From positions 248,001 through 312,000 of the forward strand of contig JARGOX010000004.1 in NCBI GenBank assembly GCA_029233925.1: 64,000 nt of DNA, read 5' to 3'. Of this stretch, positions 17,717 to 25,835 are shown piece by piece (within the stretch, counting starts at the first letter, position 1; each line of letters opens with the position of its first letter). The position numbers and the translations under genes are program-made. Under the pieces are notes generated by a model. The model saw nothing but the letters and a program-made list of their open reading frames with translations. It ran no database searches and was not told the origin of the DNA. The DNA is from Rhizobiaceae bacterium. Lineage in GTDB: Bacteria; Pseudomonadota; Alphaproteobacteria; Rhizobiales; Rhizobiaceae.

Positions 17717-19504
17717 ATGGACACAGCTAACACATCCTACTACATCCATGCACTTGTTCTGCTTGGCGCGGCGGTTATTGCCGCTCCCATGGCCAAACGC
17801 ATCGGCCTGGGTACGGTTCTTGGATATCTGGCGGCTGGTGTCCTCGTCGGTCCGGTGTTCCAGTTGGTCACCGGCGGCGAACGCATATTGCATTTTGCAG
17901 AACTCGGCGTGGTTTTGCTGTTGTTTCTGATTGGTCTTGAACTCAAGCCATCAAGATTGTGGGCATTGCGACGGGAAATATTCGGCCTTGGATTATCACA
18001 GGTTGTGATCACCGGCATCGTACTGATGGCTTTTTTAACCATCGCAACAAACCGGACATGGTCAATCGCGGCGATCATTGGATTCGGCCTGGCCCTGTCC
18101 TCCACAGCCTTCGCGCTGCAAATCCTGGAAGAACGCGGTGAACGCAGCACGGCCTATGGCCAAAGGGCGTTTTCGATCCTGCTGTTTCAGGATCTCGCCA
18201 TCGTCCCCATACTGGCCCTGATACCTTTGCTGGCACCGTTGAGTCCTGACCATGATTTTCATCCTGTCCGTGATTTCGGCATAGCCCTGGCCGCCATCGC
18301 CTTTCTGGTTCTGGCGGGAAAATATCTGCTCAATCCACTGTTCCAGCTGATTGCAAGCACCGGTGCGCGCGAGGCGATGATCGCCGCGGCATTGCTGGTC
18401 GTGATCGGTTCTGCCGTGCTGATGGATTTCGCCGGTCTGTCAATGGCCATGGGGTCCTTTCTCGCCGGTGTCCTGCTGGCGGAATCGTCCTATCGGCATG
18501 AACTTGAGGCCGATATAGAGCCGTTTCGCGGCATTTTGCTTGCCTTGTTTTTCATGGCTGTCGGCCTATCGTTGAATCTGCATGTGATCATGGATAATAT
18601 TTTTCTGATCGCAGCTGCGGTGCCGGTGGTGATGATTATCAAGAGCCTGCTGATCTATGGGCTTTGCCGGGCCTTCGGATCGGATCACAATGACGCCCTG
18701 CGCATTGCCGGCCTGTTGCCGCAAAGCGGCGAATTCGGCTTTGTCATCTTCACGGCTGCAGCTGCTGCCGGCATCTTCCCGGAGACCCTTGCGTCATTGC
18801 TGATCGCCATTGTCACCGTTTCAATGGCATTGACACCCCTTGCCTCGGCATTTGCCAATCGGTTTTTGCATGACGCCGGGAAGGATGAAATGGACGAAAA
18901 TTTCGAAGGTGCCGGCTCCGATGTGCTGATGATCGGATTTTCCCGTTTTGGACAGATCGTGTCACAAACCTTGCTGGCCGGCGGCTCTGACGTCACCATC
19001 ATCGATCATTCGACGGAACGTATTCGCAGCGCGTCGAAATTTGGTTTCAACATCTATTTTGGTGATGGAACCCGGCGCAACGTGCTGGAGGCGGCAGGCA
19101 TCAAACGGGCCAAGCTGGTCGCCGTGTGTACCCATGGCCGGGAAACAACAGACAAGATCATCGATCTCATTCAGGCCGAATTTCCAGATTCAAAAATTTT
19201 TGCCAGAGCCTATGATCGCTCGCACACGCTGTCATTGCGCAAACGTGAAGTCGCCTACGAATTGCGTGAAACCGTGGAATCCAGCTTCATCTTCAGCCGT
19301 AAAACACTGGAATCACTCGGACTTGATAGTGAGCGGGTCAATGCAATCATCAATGAAACACGCCGCAGGGACGAAGAAAGATTAAGCATACAGGCGGTTG
19401 AGGGTATTTATGCCGGTGGAAACATGCTTCACACACGGCCGGTTACACCAGAGCCCTTGATAAAGCCGAAAAAAGAGGCGGAACGACTGGATCTTGAACC
19501 ATAG
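17717..19504 (+). CDS. CPA2-family monovalent cation:proton antiporter with TrkA-N domain (KefB-like)
   Basis: A 595-residue inner-membrane antiporter. Residues 1 to about 385 contain 12-13 hydrophobic segments of the Na/H exchanger CPA2 fold, with GYLAAGVLVGP, FLIGLELKP and GFGLALSSTAFALQ. After a short linker, residues ~395-510 form a Rossmann-type TrkA-N (KTN) domain starting at DVLMIGFSRFGQIVSQTLL, with Asp in TIIDHSTERI and GDGTRRNVLEAAGI. By analogy to KefB/KefC it may export potassium under control of NAD(H) or glutathione adducts. Its ion is not established. It is divergent from pmbA. Confidence 0.9.
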   Translation: MDTANTSYYIHALVLLGAAVIAAPMAKRIGLGTVLGYLAAGVLVGPVFQLVTGGERILHFAELGVVLLLFLIGLELKPSRLWALRREIFGLGLSQVVITGIVLMAFLTIATNRTWSIAAIIGFGLALSSTAFALQILEERGERSTAYGQRAFSILLFQDLAIVPILALIPLLAPLSPDHDFHPVRDFGIALAAIAFLVLAGKYLLNPLFQLIASTGAREAMIAAALLVVIGSAVLMDFAGLSMAMGSFLAGVLLAESSYRHELEADIEPFRGILLALFFMAVGLSLNLHVIMDNIFLIAAAVPVVMIIKSLLIYGLCRAFGSDHNDALRIAGLLPQSGEFGFVIFTAAAAAGIFPETLASLLIAIVTVSMALTPLASAFANRFLHDAGKDEMDENFEGAGSDVLMIGFSRFGQIVSQTLLAGGSDVTIIDHSTERIRSASKFGFNIYFGDGTRRNVLEAAGIKRAKLVAVCTHGRETTDKIIDLIQAEFPDSKIFARAYDRSHTLSLRKREVAYELRETVESSFIFSRKTLESLGLDSERVNAIINETRRRDEERLSIQAVEGIYAGGNMLHTRPVTPEPLIKPKKEAERLDLEP

Positions 19505-19545
19505 CCAGATAACTCCAGTTAATTGTGTGGCACTTCAACGCATGC

Positions 19546-19582
19546 GCGCTTTACCTTTCCGGCCAGCAAAAGGTAAAAGCGC
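19546..19582. other. Strong hairpin between antiporter and MATE genes
   Basis: GCGCTTTACCTTT (19546-19558) pairs with AAAGGTAAAAGCGC (to 19582), a 13-bp stem with one bulged A. It lies 42 bp after the antiporter stop and about 40 bp before a small upstream ORF of the MATE gene. No T-run follows, so either a weak terminator or a 5' leader structure is possible. Confidence 0.45.
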
Positions 19583-19620
19583 TGTAGTCCACTCATTAAA
19601 GGGGCCATCCCGGGGAACTG

Positions 19621-19677
19621 ATGCAAGACCGCAACGAAACCGACCTGTCCACCCGCAGCGCGCGCCAAAATGAGTGA
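19621..19677 (+). CDS. Possible 18-codon leader ORF overlapping the MATE gene start
   Basis: ATG 19621 has a GGGGA ribosome site 5 bp upstream. The frame encodes MQDRNETDLSTRSARQNE and stops at 19675-19677, overlapping the MATE ATG (19670). The MATE start itself has no visible Shine-Dalgarno, so ribosomes terminating on the leader could re-initiate there. Nothing else supports it; it may be chance. Confidence 0.3.
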   Translation: MQDRNETDLSTRSARQNE

Positions 19678-21082
19678 ACCCGCAAAGTTCGTCACCGGTT
19701 CAACCCTGCGTCATGTCCTTGTGATGTCGGCGACTGGGTCGATCGGCTTGATGGCCGTATTCCTGGTCGATGCCCTTAATCTGTTTTATATTTCCCTTCT
19801 TGGACAGCAGGAACTTGCGGCGGCAATCGGTTATGCTGCGACTCTGATATTCTTCACGACATCAGTCAGTATCGGTCTTTCAATCGCGGCGACGGCGATC
19901 ACCTCGCAGGCCATTGGCGCGGGAAACCGGGCACGTGCGCGCCAATTGGCCGCCACGTCTATTTTGTACACAACAGTCATCATGGCGACGACTGTTGCGG
20001 CAACCTACCCTTTTCTGGAACACCTTGTGCGCTTCATGGGCGCACGCGGTGATACGGCACAATTGACCCTTGAGTTCATGCAGATTGTCCTGCCTTCCCT
20101 GCCGATAATCGGCATGGGCATGAGCATGGCCGGCCTGCTGCGCGCTGTCGGAGATGCAAAACAGGCGATGTTTGTGACACTCGGCGCCGGCGCTGCCACG
20201 GCCATTTTGGACCCGATTTTCATATTTGGTCTCGATATGGGAATTCACGGCGCCGCCGTGTCGACAGTGATTTCGCGCTTTGCGCTGATCGCAATCGGAT
20301 TTTACGGCCTGCACCACAAGCACCGGATGCTTGCCATGCCGTCTCTTTCGCTCATATCCGGTACAATCAGACCCTATCTTTTTGTGGCCCTTCCAGCGAT
20401 CATGACTCAGCTCGCCACGCCCGTGGGTAACGCCTATGTGACCATTCAGATCGCCAAATATGGCGACGCGGCCGTCGCTGGTTGGGCGGTCATCGGCCGC
20501 CTGATTCCCGTCGCCTTTGGCGCGATGTTTGCAATGTCCGGAGCGGTTGGCCCGATTCTGGGTCAGAACTATGGCGCCATGCGCTTTGACCGGCTGCAAA
20601 GCACCATGCGCAACGCATTTGTCGTCATCACGATTTACACTCTGGTGGTCTGGGCTCTGCTGGCCATGGGCAGCAATCTGATTGCTTCACTGTTCGGGGT
20701 CGAAGGAGAGGCGCGCGAGTTGGTTGTCTTTTTCTGCAATTTCGTCAGTGTGAGTTTTCTTTTCAACGGCATGCTTTTTGTCGCCAATGCGGCGTTCAAC
20801 AATCTGGGTTACCCGTTTTTGTCGACAATCTTCAATTGGGGTCGCTCCACTCTTGGTGTCATTCCTTTCGTCTGGTTCGGATCAAAATATTACGGAGCAA
20901 CCGGCGTTCTGGCCGGCTATGGTCTCGGTGTGATCTTTTTTGGCCTCGCCGCAGCCTTTGTCTGCCTCAGGGTCATTCAAAAACTCGCAGAAAATCCGCC
21001 GTCACAACCACCAGGCAGCCCGACGATTCAAGTGCCCCCAGCGGCCAATTCGCCATTCACATCCGGCAAAGGGGCAACTTAG
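19670..21082 (+). CDS. MATE family multidrug/cation efflux transporter
   Basis: A 470-residue inner-membrane transporter of the MATE (NorM-like) family with 12 predicted helices in two homologous MatE halves, the second beginning near residue 235 (RPYLFVALPAIMTQLATPVG). Family-like segments include FLVDALNLFYISLLGQQ in helix 1 and SGAVGPILGQNYGA in helix 8. It should export organic cations or drugs with Na or H coupling; the substrate is unknown. A Pro-rich tail of ~25 residues (NPPSQPPGSPTI) ends the protein. The start overlaps a short leader ORF. Confidence 0.92.
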   Translation: MSEPAKFVTGSTLRHVLVMSATGSIGLMAVFLVDALNLFYISLLGQQELAAAIGYAATLIFFTTSVSIGLSIAATAITSQAIGAGNRARARQLAATSILYTTVIMATTVAATYPFLEHLVRFMGARGDTAQLTLEFMQIVLPSLPIIGMGMSMAGLLRAVGDAKQAMFVTLGAGAATAILDPIFIFGLDMGIHGAAVSTVISRFALIAIGFYGLHHKHRMLAMPSLSLISGTIRPYLFVALPAIMTQLATPVGNAYVTIQIAKYGDAAVAGWAVIGRLIPVAFGAMFAMSGAVGPILGQNYGAMRFDRLQSTMRNAFVVITIYTLVVWALLAMGSNLIASLFGVEGEARELVVFFCNFVSVSFLFNGMLFVANAAFNNLGYPFLSTIFNWGRSTLGVIPFVWFGSKYYGATGVLAGYGLGVIFFGLAAAFVCLRVIQKLAENPPSQPPGSPTIQVPPAANSPFTSGKGAT

Positions 21083-21279
21083 AGCCTGTCTTGTTTTCAT
21101 TGAACCACTCTGTTCGTGATCCAGTGGGTCGATCCGCCAGGAAGGCGGTAAAGAGCGATGCTTTCGCATCGGTCGAGACGTCTGACGCAGCGGGCGGCCA
21201 CTGGTCGCGAACCAACTCGAGCCTGACCAAAAAACAACTGGCAGAGTGAATCAATGAAAGCCAGACATGCTCCAACCCC

Positions 21280-22209
21280 TCAGGGTAACTTGAGAACATC
21301 AGGCGCTTTGGGAAGAACCCCATTCTTTATGGAATAGGTGATGATTGCATCCAGTGCATGCTTGAGCTCGTCGCGTACGTCGACTGAGGCGGTGAGGATT
21401 TCATCAACCTTGAGGAAATCCAGAACACGAAATTCACTGACATTAGGGCGCAAAAATATATTGGGACGATTGATTTTCAGCTTCATGCCGATAATGGATT
21501 GCATCATCAACTGGCTGGCGCCGAACATCAAGTCTGTGGTTGTCGGACTTTCGCCATCATCCCCGCTTGGCCCGCCGACAACATCAATGCCAATGATGAT
21601 GTCGGCCAAACCATACAGATGATCGAAGGGAACGGGATTGAATATTCCCCCGTCAATCATGTATCGACCGTCGCGCACCACGGGTCTGAACAGCGCAGGT
21701 ATCGCCGCCGAAGCTGCAATCGCATTGATCAGGTCTCCGCTTGAGCAAACCGCTTCCTGCTGGGCATAAAAATCGGTGACGATAATCTGGGTCGGGATAT
21801 CAAGTTCTTCAAATGTCGCAGGCAGGGACTCCGGCAGCATGGTTGTCAGAATGCGCTCAACATTGAATTGCCCAAGGCGAAACCCACCGGAGATGACATC
21901 GCCCATCCTGGTTGGTCGCAACCGCCAGATTCGGCTGAGCACCTCACTGCGGCTGCCAAGCGTCGCCCGTGTGTATTCGCGGATCTCGGCTCCGCTCATG
22001 CCCGAAGCCATGGCCGCCCCCATGATCGCGCCTATGGAGGCGCCGGAAATGGCAACGGGTCGAATACCCAGTTCATTGAGAGTCTCGATGATGTGGATAT
22101 GGGCAAAGCCGCGCGCGCCGCCTCCACCAAAGGCGACAGCAACCGTGGGATCGCCCGTCGAGGCAGGTTCTGTTCGCCTGTCGGCTGTTATCGATTGTTC
22201 GTTGCCCAT
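21280..22209 (-). CDS. Patatin-like phospholipase family protein
   Basis: A 309-residue serine lipase/acyl hydrolase of the bacterial patatin (RssA-like) type. The oxyanion-hole stretch VAFGGGGARGFAHI is followed by the nucleophile motif GASIG (Ser near residue 59) and the catalytic-dyad Asp in MIDGGIFNPVP. No signal peptide or membrane segment is seen, so it is probably cytoplasmic or peripherally membrane-bound. Substrate is unknown; membrane phospholipids or lysophospholipids are typical. It is flanked by unrelated genes and appears monocistronic. Confidence 0.92.
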   Translation of the reverse strand: MGNEQSITADRRTEPASTGDPTVAVAFGGGGARGFAHIHIIETLNELGIRPVAISGASIGAIMGAAMASGMSGAEIREYTRATLGSRSEVLSRIWRLRPTRMGDVISGGFRLGQFNVERILTTMLPESLPATFEELDIPTQIIVTDFYAQQEAVCSSGDLINAIAASAAIPALFRPVVRDGRYMIDGGIFNPVPFDHLYGLADIIIGIDVVGGPSGDDGESPTTTDLMFGASQLMMQSIIGMKLKINRPNIFLRPNVSEFRVLDFLKVDEILTASVDVRDELKHALDAIITYSIKNGVLPKAPDVLKLP

Positions 22210-22395
22210 TGCCTGTCCTGTCAGCGATGCCAGTTAGCGATGCCTGGCATCGCGCCTTCAGATCACACCATCATGAAATCTTTTCATTTGACGCTGATGG
22301 ATCGAATGTGACGTGCCTTCGTGCCAACTTCAAGACTGCACTCTCAACCGGAGCAAAAATGTTCGAGATGGCTTTCCGACATCGAACGACAGGCA

Positions 22396-22974
22396 TCACT
22401 GAATTGGCAGCAGCGCGTCCGGGCGATATCTGTAAAAATGCATGGCGCTGTCGCCGAATATTCGTTTTTCAACCATTTGGAAAGCGTCACCGGGACCAGG
22501 CACCACGTCCTTGTTCTCTTCAAGAATGACCAGTGCATTTTCCGCGATCCAACCGCCCAGAGCCAAGTGGGCAAGGGCACGGTCTCCAAGCCCTTGGCCA
22601 TAGGGTGGATCGGCAAATACCAGATCAAAGGGCTGCTTTTCCCCGGCTTTGCCGAGATTTGTGGCATCGCGCCGCGACAGACCGGTTTGTTCGCGCACAT
22701 TCAGCGTTTCCATATTGGCACGCAGCAGACTGCATCCTTCCGCCGACTGTTCAACGAAATGAACATAGAGGGCACCACGTGAAAGAGCCTCGAAACCAAC
22801 CGCGCCGGTGCCGGCAAACAGATCCAACATGCGGCGTCCTTCGACAGCAGCCTCATATCCATGGGTCAGAATGTTGAAAAGCGATTCGCGGGTACGATCC
22901 GTCGTCGGCCGAATGTCCTGCGAACGCGGCGTTGCCAGCACCCGACCGCGAAACCTACCGCCGACGATCCGCAT
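22396..22974 (-). CDS. rsmD: 16S rRNA (guanine(966)-N(2))-methyltransferase
   Basis: A 192-residue SAM-dependent methyltransferase that modifies G966 of 16S rRNA in the small subunit. MRIVGGRFRGRVL at the N-terminus, RPTTDRTRESLFNIL, motif I LDLFAGTGAVGFEALSRGA and the catalytic DPPYG are all present. The frame is open far upstream, but ATG 22974 begins the conserved domain and the extra sequence is out-of-frame rluB coding DNA. It overlaps the upstream pseudouridine synthase gene by 20 bp, indicating coupled translation of two rRNA-modifying enzymes. Confidence 0.95.
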   Translation of the reverse strand: MRIVGGRFRGRVLATPRSQDIRPTTDRTRESLFNILTHGYEAAVEGRRMLDLFAGTGAVGFEALSRGALYVHFVEQSAEGCSLLRANMETLNVREQTGLSRRDATNLGKAGEKQPFDLVFADPPYGQGLGDRALAHLALGGWIAENALVILEENKDVVPGPGDAFQMVEKRIFGDSAMHFYRYRPDALLPIQ

Positions 22975-24361
22975 TGCCCGACCGGTCGTTACCGGCGCCC
23001 TTGTTGTCCGGTTTGCTGCGTGGTTTGGATCTGGCGTCCGAATAGCCCGATTTCGCCGGGTTCGCGGTCTTTTTCCCTGTCCTGGCCGGCGTTTCAGCTG
23101 TCGATTGACCGGACGCTGCATCCTTCTTTTTACCAACAGGCCGGGCCCCGGCCCCCATCCAGACATTCGACGCCATATTTCTGCGCATCGGTTTTTTCGG
23201 TCGTTCCTCCGGCGGTTTTGTATCAAGACGCTCGAGGTTGCGGCTGCGTTTATCCGATGGACTTTCATGCTTGTTGCGTGCCGGTGCCGTTCTCTCCGGC
23301 TTGCCTGCATATTTTCCCGTCGGTTTGCCAGCCCCTGCCGGTTTACCAGCCCCTGCCGGTTTGCCAGTTCCTGCTGATGTTCCTTTGTCACGGCCCTTGG
23401 AGGCGGGTGCAACAGAGACCTTCGGCTGTCTCGACCAGGGGTCCGGCTTTTTCTTTTCTTCGACGGGCTTTGTCTCGTTGAACAATGGCGCATCGAAATC
23501 CGCGCCCGATTTGGCAATCAGCCTTGGTCCGAGCTGATCGCGCAATGTGCGACCCTTGACCTCGACAACGCCGCCCTCCTCCAGGTCTCCCAATTGGAAA
23601 GGACCATAGGAAATGCGTATCAACCGATTGACTTCAAGCCCAAGAGCGCCAAGCACATTCTTGATTTCGCGATTCTTACCCTCGCGCAGCCCCATGGTGA
23701 TCCAGACATTCGATCCCTGGGTGCGATCCAGGGTCGCTTCGATGGCGCCATACAGAACGCCATCCACGGCCATGCCGTCCTTCAATTGATCAAGTGCAGG
23801 CTGCTCAATGGTGCCATGGGCACGAACACGGTAGCGGCGCAACCAGCCTGTCGAGGGCAGTTCCAATTCGCGTGCCAAGCCACCATCATTGGTCAGCAGC
23901 AGCAGGCCTTCGGTATTGATGTCGAGGCGACCAATGGACAGAACCCGTGGCAGATCGGCCGACAGACTGTCAAACACCGTTCGGCGTCCCTCGGGATCCT
24001 TGTTGGTTGTCACCAGACCTGCCGGTTTGTAGTAAAGCCACAGGCGGGTGCGTTCTATGCCGCGCAGGGGTTCGCCGTTGACTTCGATACGGTCCGCCAT
24101 CGTCACATTGACAGCAGGTGTGTCGAGCACCTTGCCATTCAATGTCACCAGTCCCTGCTCTATCATCCGCTCCACTTCGCGACGAGAGGCAATCCCTGCT
24201 CTTGCAAGCAGTTTGGCGATCCGCTCGGGAACCATGTCCGGCTGGGACAGATCTGATGAATCCGGGCCGTCATTCTTTACCTGACGATCTTTCCCATCCG
24301 CGCGCTCAGTACGTTCAGGTTTTTGCGTTCCGGACCGCCGGGGCTTGCCACGCGTGTTCAT
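22955..24361 (-). CDS. RluB-type 23S rRNA pseudouridine synthase with long basic C-terminal tail
   Basis: A 468-residue RsuA/RluB-family enzyme. An S4 RNA-binding domain (about residues 43-95, PERIAKLLARAGIASRREVE) is followed by the synthase core with catalytic Asp in GRLDINTEGLLLLTND and the RNA-binding REGKNREIKN. From about residue 285 a disordered Lys/Arg/Pro tail of ~180 residues follows, including three 6-residue GKPAGA-like repeats encoded by an 18-bp tandem repeat. Typical RluB is 290 residues long in E. coli, although long charged tails are common in alphaproteobacterial homologues. ATG 24361 is preferred to TTG 24379. The target uridine (2605 by analogy) is inferred. Confidence 0.9.
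   Translation of the reverse strand: MNTRGKPRRSGTQKPERTERADGKDRQVKNDGPDSSDLSQPDMVPERIAKLLARAGIASRREVERMIEQGLVTLNGKVLDTPAVNVTMADRIEVNGEPLRGIERTRLWLYYKPAGLVTTNKDPEGRRTVFDSLSADLPRVLSIGRLDINTEGLLLLTNDGGLARELELPSTGWLRRYRVRAHGTIEQPALDQLKDGMAVDGVLYGAIEATLDRTQGSNVWITMGLREGKNREIKNVLGALGLEVNRLIRISYGPFQLGDLEEGGVVEVKGRTLRDQLGPRLIAKSGADFDAPLFNETKPVEEKKKPDPWSRQPKVSVAPASKGRDKGTSAGTGKPAGAGKPAGAGKPTGKYAGKPERTAPARNKHESPSDKRSRNLERLDTKPPEERPKKPMRRNMASNVWMGAGARPVGKKKDAASGQSTAETPARTGKKTANPAKSGYSDARSKPRSKPDNKGAGNDRSGNADRRR
23322..23375. repeat. 18-bp in-frame tandem repeat, 3 copies, inside rluB-type gene
   Basis: Units start at 23322, 23340 and 23358 with few changes and encode GKPAGA-type hexapeptides in the disordered tail. 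Being a multiple of three, copy-number change would not shift the frame. Confidence 0.85.
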
Positions 24362-24536
24362 TTGGTGTTTGCCTTTCAAACGTTTTCAGCTGGCAGGACC
24401 AGCCAACTCGCAACGAATTGTGTCGCCAGCCATATCAGGTTGCGCTCATCGGGTTAAGGCGCATGGGTATTATAGTTCAAATCAACATCGCCAATCATCC
24501 ATTGTGCGAGATGCAAAATCAGCAAAGCAGGTTTGC

Positions 24537-24983
24537 GTGAACCGGCGCATCATGGATCTGGCGCTTGAGGAGGCGATTTGGGCCGCCGAGCGCGGCGAAG
24601 TACCGGTAGGTGCTGTCATCGTCTGCAATGGCGAGATCATCGCCCGCGCTGGCAACCGCACACGTGAACACCATGACGTCACTGCCCATGCCGAGATTGT
24701 TGCCATTCGATCTGCCGCAGCCAGCCTCAAAAACGAACGTCTGTCCCATTGCGATATATATGTCACTCTGGAGCCCTGTGCGATGTGTGCTGCAGCGATT
24801 TCATTTGCCCGCATTCGTCGGCTCTATTTTGGCGCGGAAGACGTCAAGGGCGGCGCTGTCGTCAATGGCGGACGTTTTTTTGATTCACCGGCCTGCCACC
24901 ACGCGCCGGACATCTATTCCGGAATCGGTGAATTTGAAGCCTCGAAAATACTGACCGAATTCTTTCAGCAAAAAAGAATGTGA
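24537..24983 (+). CDS. tadA: tRNA-specific adenosine deaminase
   Basis: A 148-residue zinc deaminase that converts A34 to inosine in tRNA-Arg(ACG). The catalytic HAE (in TAHAEIVAIRSA) and the zinc-binding PCAMC (in LEPCAMCAAAI) are present, followed by KGGAVVNGGRFFD. GTG 24537 gives the short lead-in VNRRIM normal for the family and has an AGCAGG upstream; ATG 24552 is the alternative, and the much longer open frame upstream is non-conserved. It is divergent from the pseudouridine synthase gene. Length is near the E. coli value of 167. Confidence 0.92.
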   Translation: MNRRIMDLALEEAIWAAERGEVPVGAVIVCNGEIIARAGNRTREHHDVTAHAEIVAIRSAAASLKNERLSHCDIYVTLEPCAMCAAAISFARIRRLYFGAEDVKGGAVVNGGRFFDSPACHHAPDIYSGIGEFEASKILTEFFQQKRM

Positions 24984-24998
24984 AACCGATAGACAACA

Positions 24999-25038
24999 GC
25001 CCGTTGGCACAATGATCCTCATTGCCAAGCTGACGGGC
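24999..25038 (+). terminator. Hairpin after tadA, possible terminator
   Basis: GCCCGT (24999-25004) pairs with ACGGGC (25033-25038), with an inner stem TTGGC..AATGA / TCATT-GCCAA. It lies 15 bp after the tadA stop. The following CATCTTGTTG is only weakly T-rich, so termination is uncertain. Confidence 0.45.
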
Positions 25039-25102
25039 CATCTTGTTGCAGGATCACATTACAAGTGTAGCGAAGCGCTCAGGCAGAGACAACCGTCACA
25101 GA

Positions 25103-25708
25103 TCAAAACGGCCAGAGCTTGCCAAGAGTGAAACCGCCCTTTTTCTGCGCTTCCTTCTTGCGCCGGCGTTCCTTGACATATTCGGGCTCACCCAGATCAT
25201 CAGTCGGGGCGGTCGCCGCCGGCTCGCGATATTCCTCCGGCGGGTCGCTCAGGAGACGCCGATCTGCATAGGCACCCTTCTGCTGGGCCTTGGCTTCCTG
25301 GAATCGTTTGCGCTGCTCCGGCGTCGTGCTGTTATCGCCCTGCCCCAAAGGAGAACGATAACCCGGCTTATTGTCCGCATTGGTGGCGTCATCAACCAAA
25401 CGCTGGCGCGTTTCTTCAGGCGATTCGGGCCATTGCGGGTTTTCTCTGGAAGCCAGACTTTGCTGTGGGGCCGGAAGCGGCGTACCGGGTGGCGGTGTAA
25501 CAATATCCGGACGTGGCTTGTAGGCCACCTCACTGCCGCTCTTGGGCGGGGTGATCGAAGCGATGCTCATCACATCATCGACCAATTGTGCATTGGCGCT
25601 CCTGCCCGTTCCATAGGTCGGGCCGCCAAGACAACCCGACAGCATCATGGACGCTGCCACGGCGGCTATCGCAGTGCAAACTCCGCGAAACTCAAATACT
25701 CTCGTCAT
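25103..25708 (-). CDS. Hypothetical lipoprotein
   Basis: A 201-residue protein with a lipoprotein signal peptide: a hydrophobic run AAVAASMMLSGC ends in the lipobox LSGC (Cys near residue 26). The mature part is polar, rich in Pro, Glu and Arg, with PPPGTPLPAP near the middle and a strongly basic KERRRKKEAQKKGG tail. No catalytic domain is recognised. It lies 127 bp downstream of ileS on the same strand. It probably sits in the inner leaflet of the outer membrane or the outer leaflet of the inner membrane. Function is unknown. Confidence 0.75.
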   Translation of the reverse strand: MTRVFEFRGVCTAIAAVAASMMLSGCLGGPTYGTGRSANAQLVDDVMSIASITPPKSGSEVAYKPRPDIVTPPPGTPLPAPQQSLASRENPQWPESPEETRQRLVDDATNADNKPGYRSPLGQGDNSTTPEQRKRFQEAKAQQKGAYADRRLLSDPPEEYREPAATAPTDDLGEPEYVKERRRKKEAQKKGGFTLGKLWPF

Positions 25709-25835
25709 ACAGCAGTTCCCGATTTCATTCCGCCAGCAGTTCCATTCCGATACCGGATTTCCTATGCATGCGAAATCCGACTATTTGTTGGCGGTCTTTT
25801 AGCGCAAATCGTTTCATACGGCAATCTTTACGGCA

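Noticed and set aside
22975..23517. N-terminal extension of rsmD to 23517
   Set aside because: The extra 181 residues are Arg-rich out-of-frame translation of the basic tail of the upstream pseudouridine synthase; the conserved RsmD start is ATG 22974.
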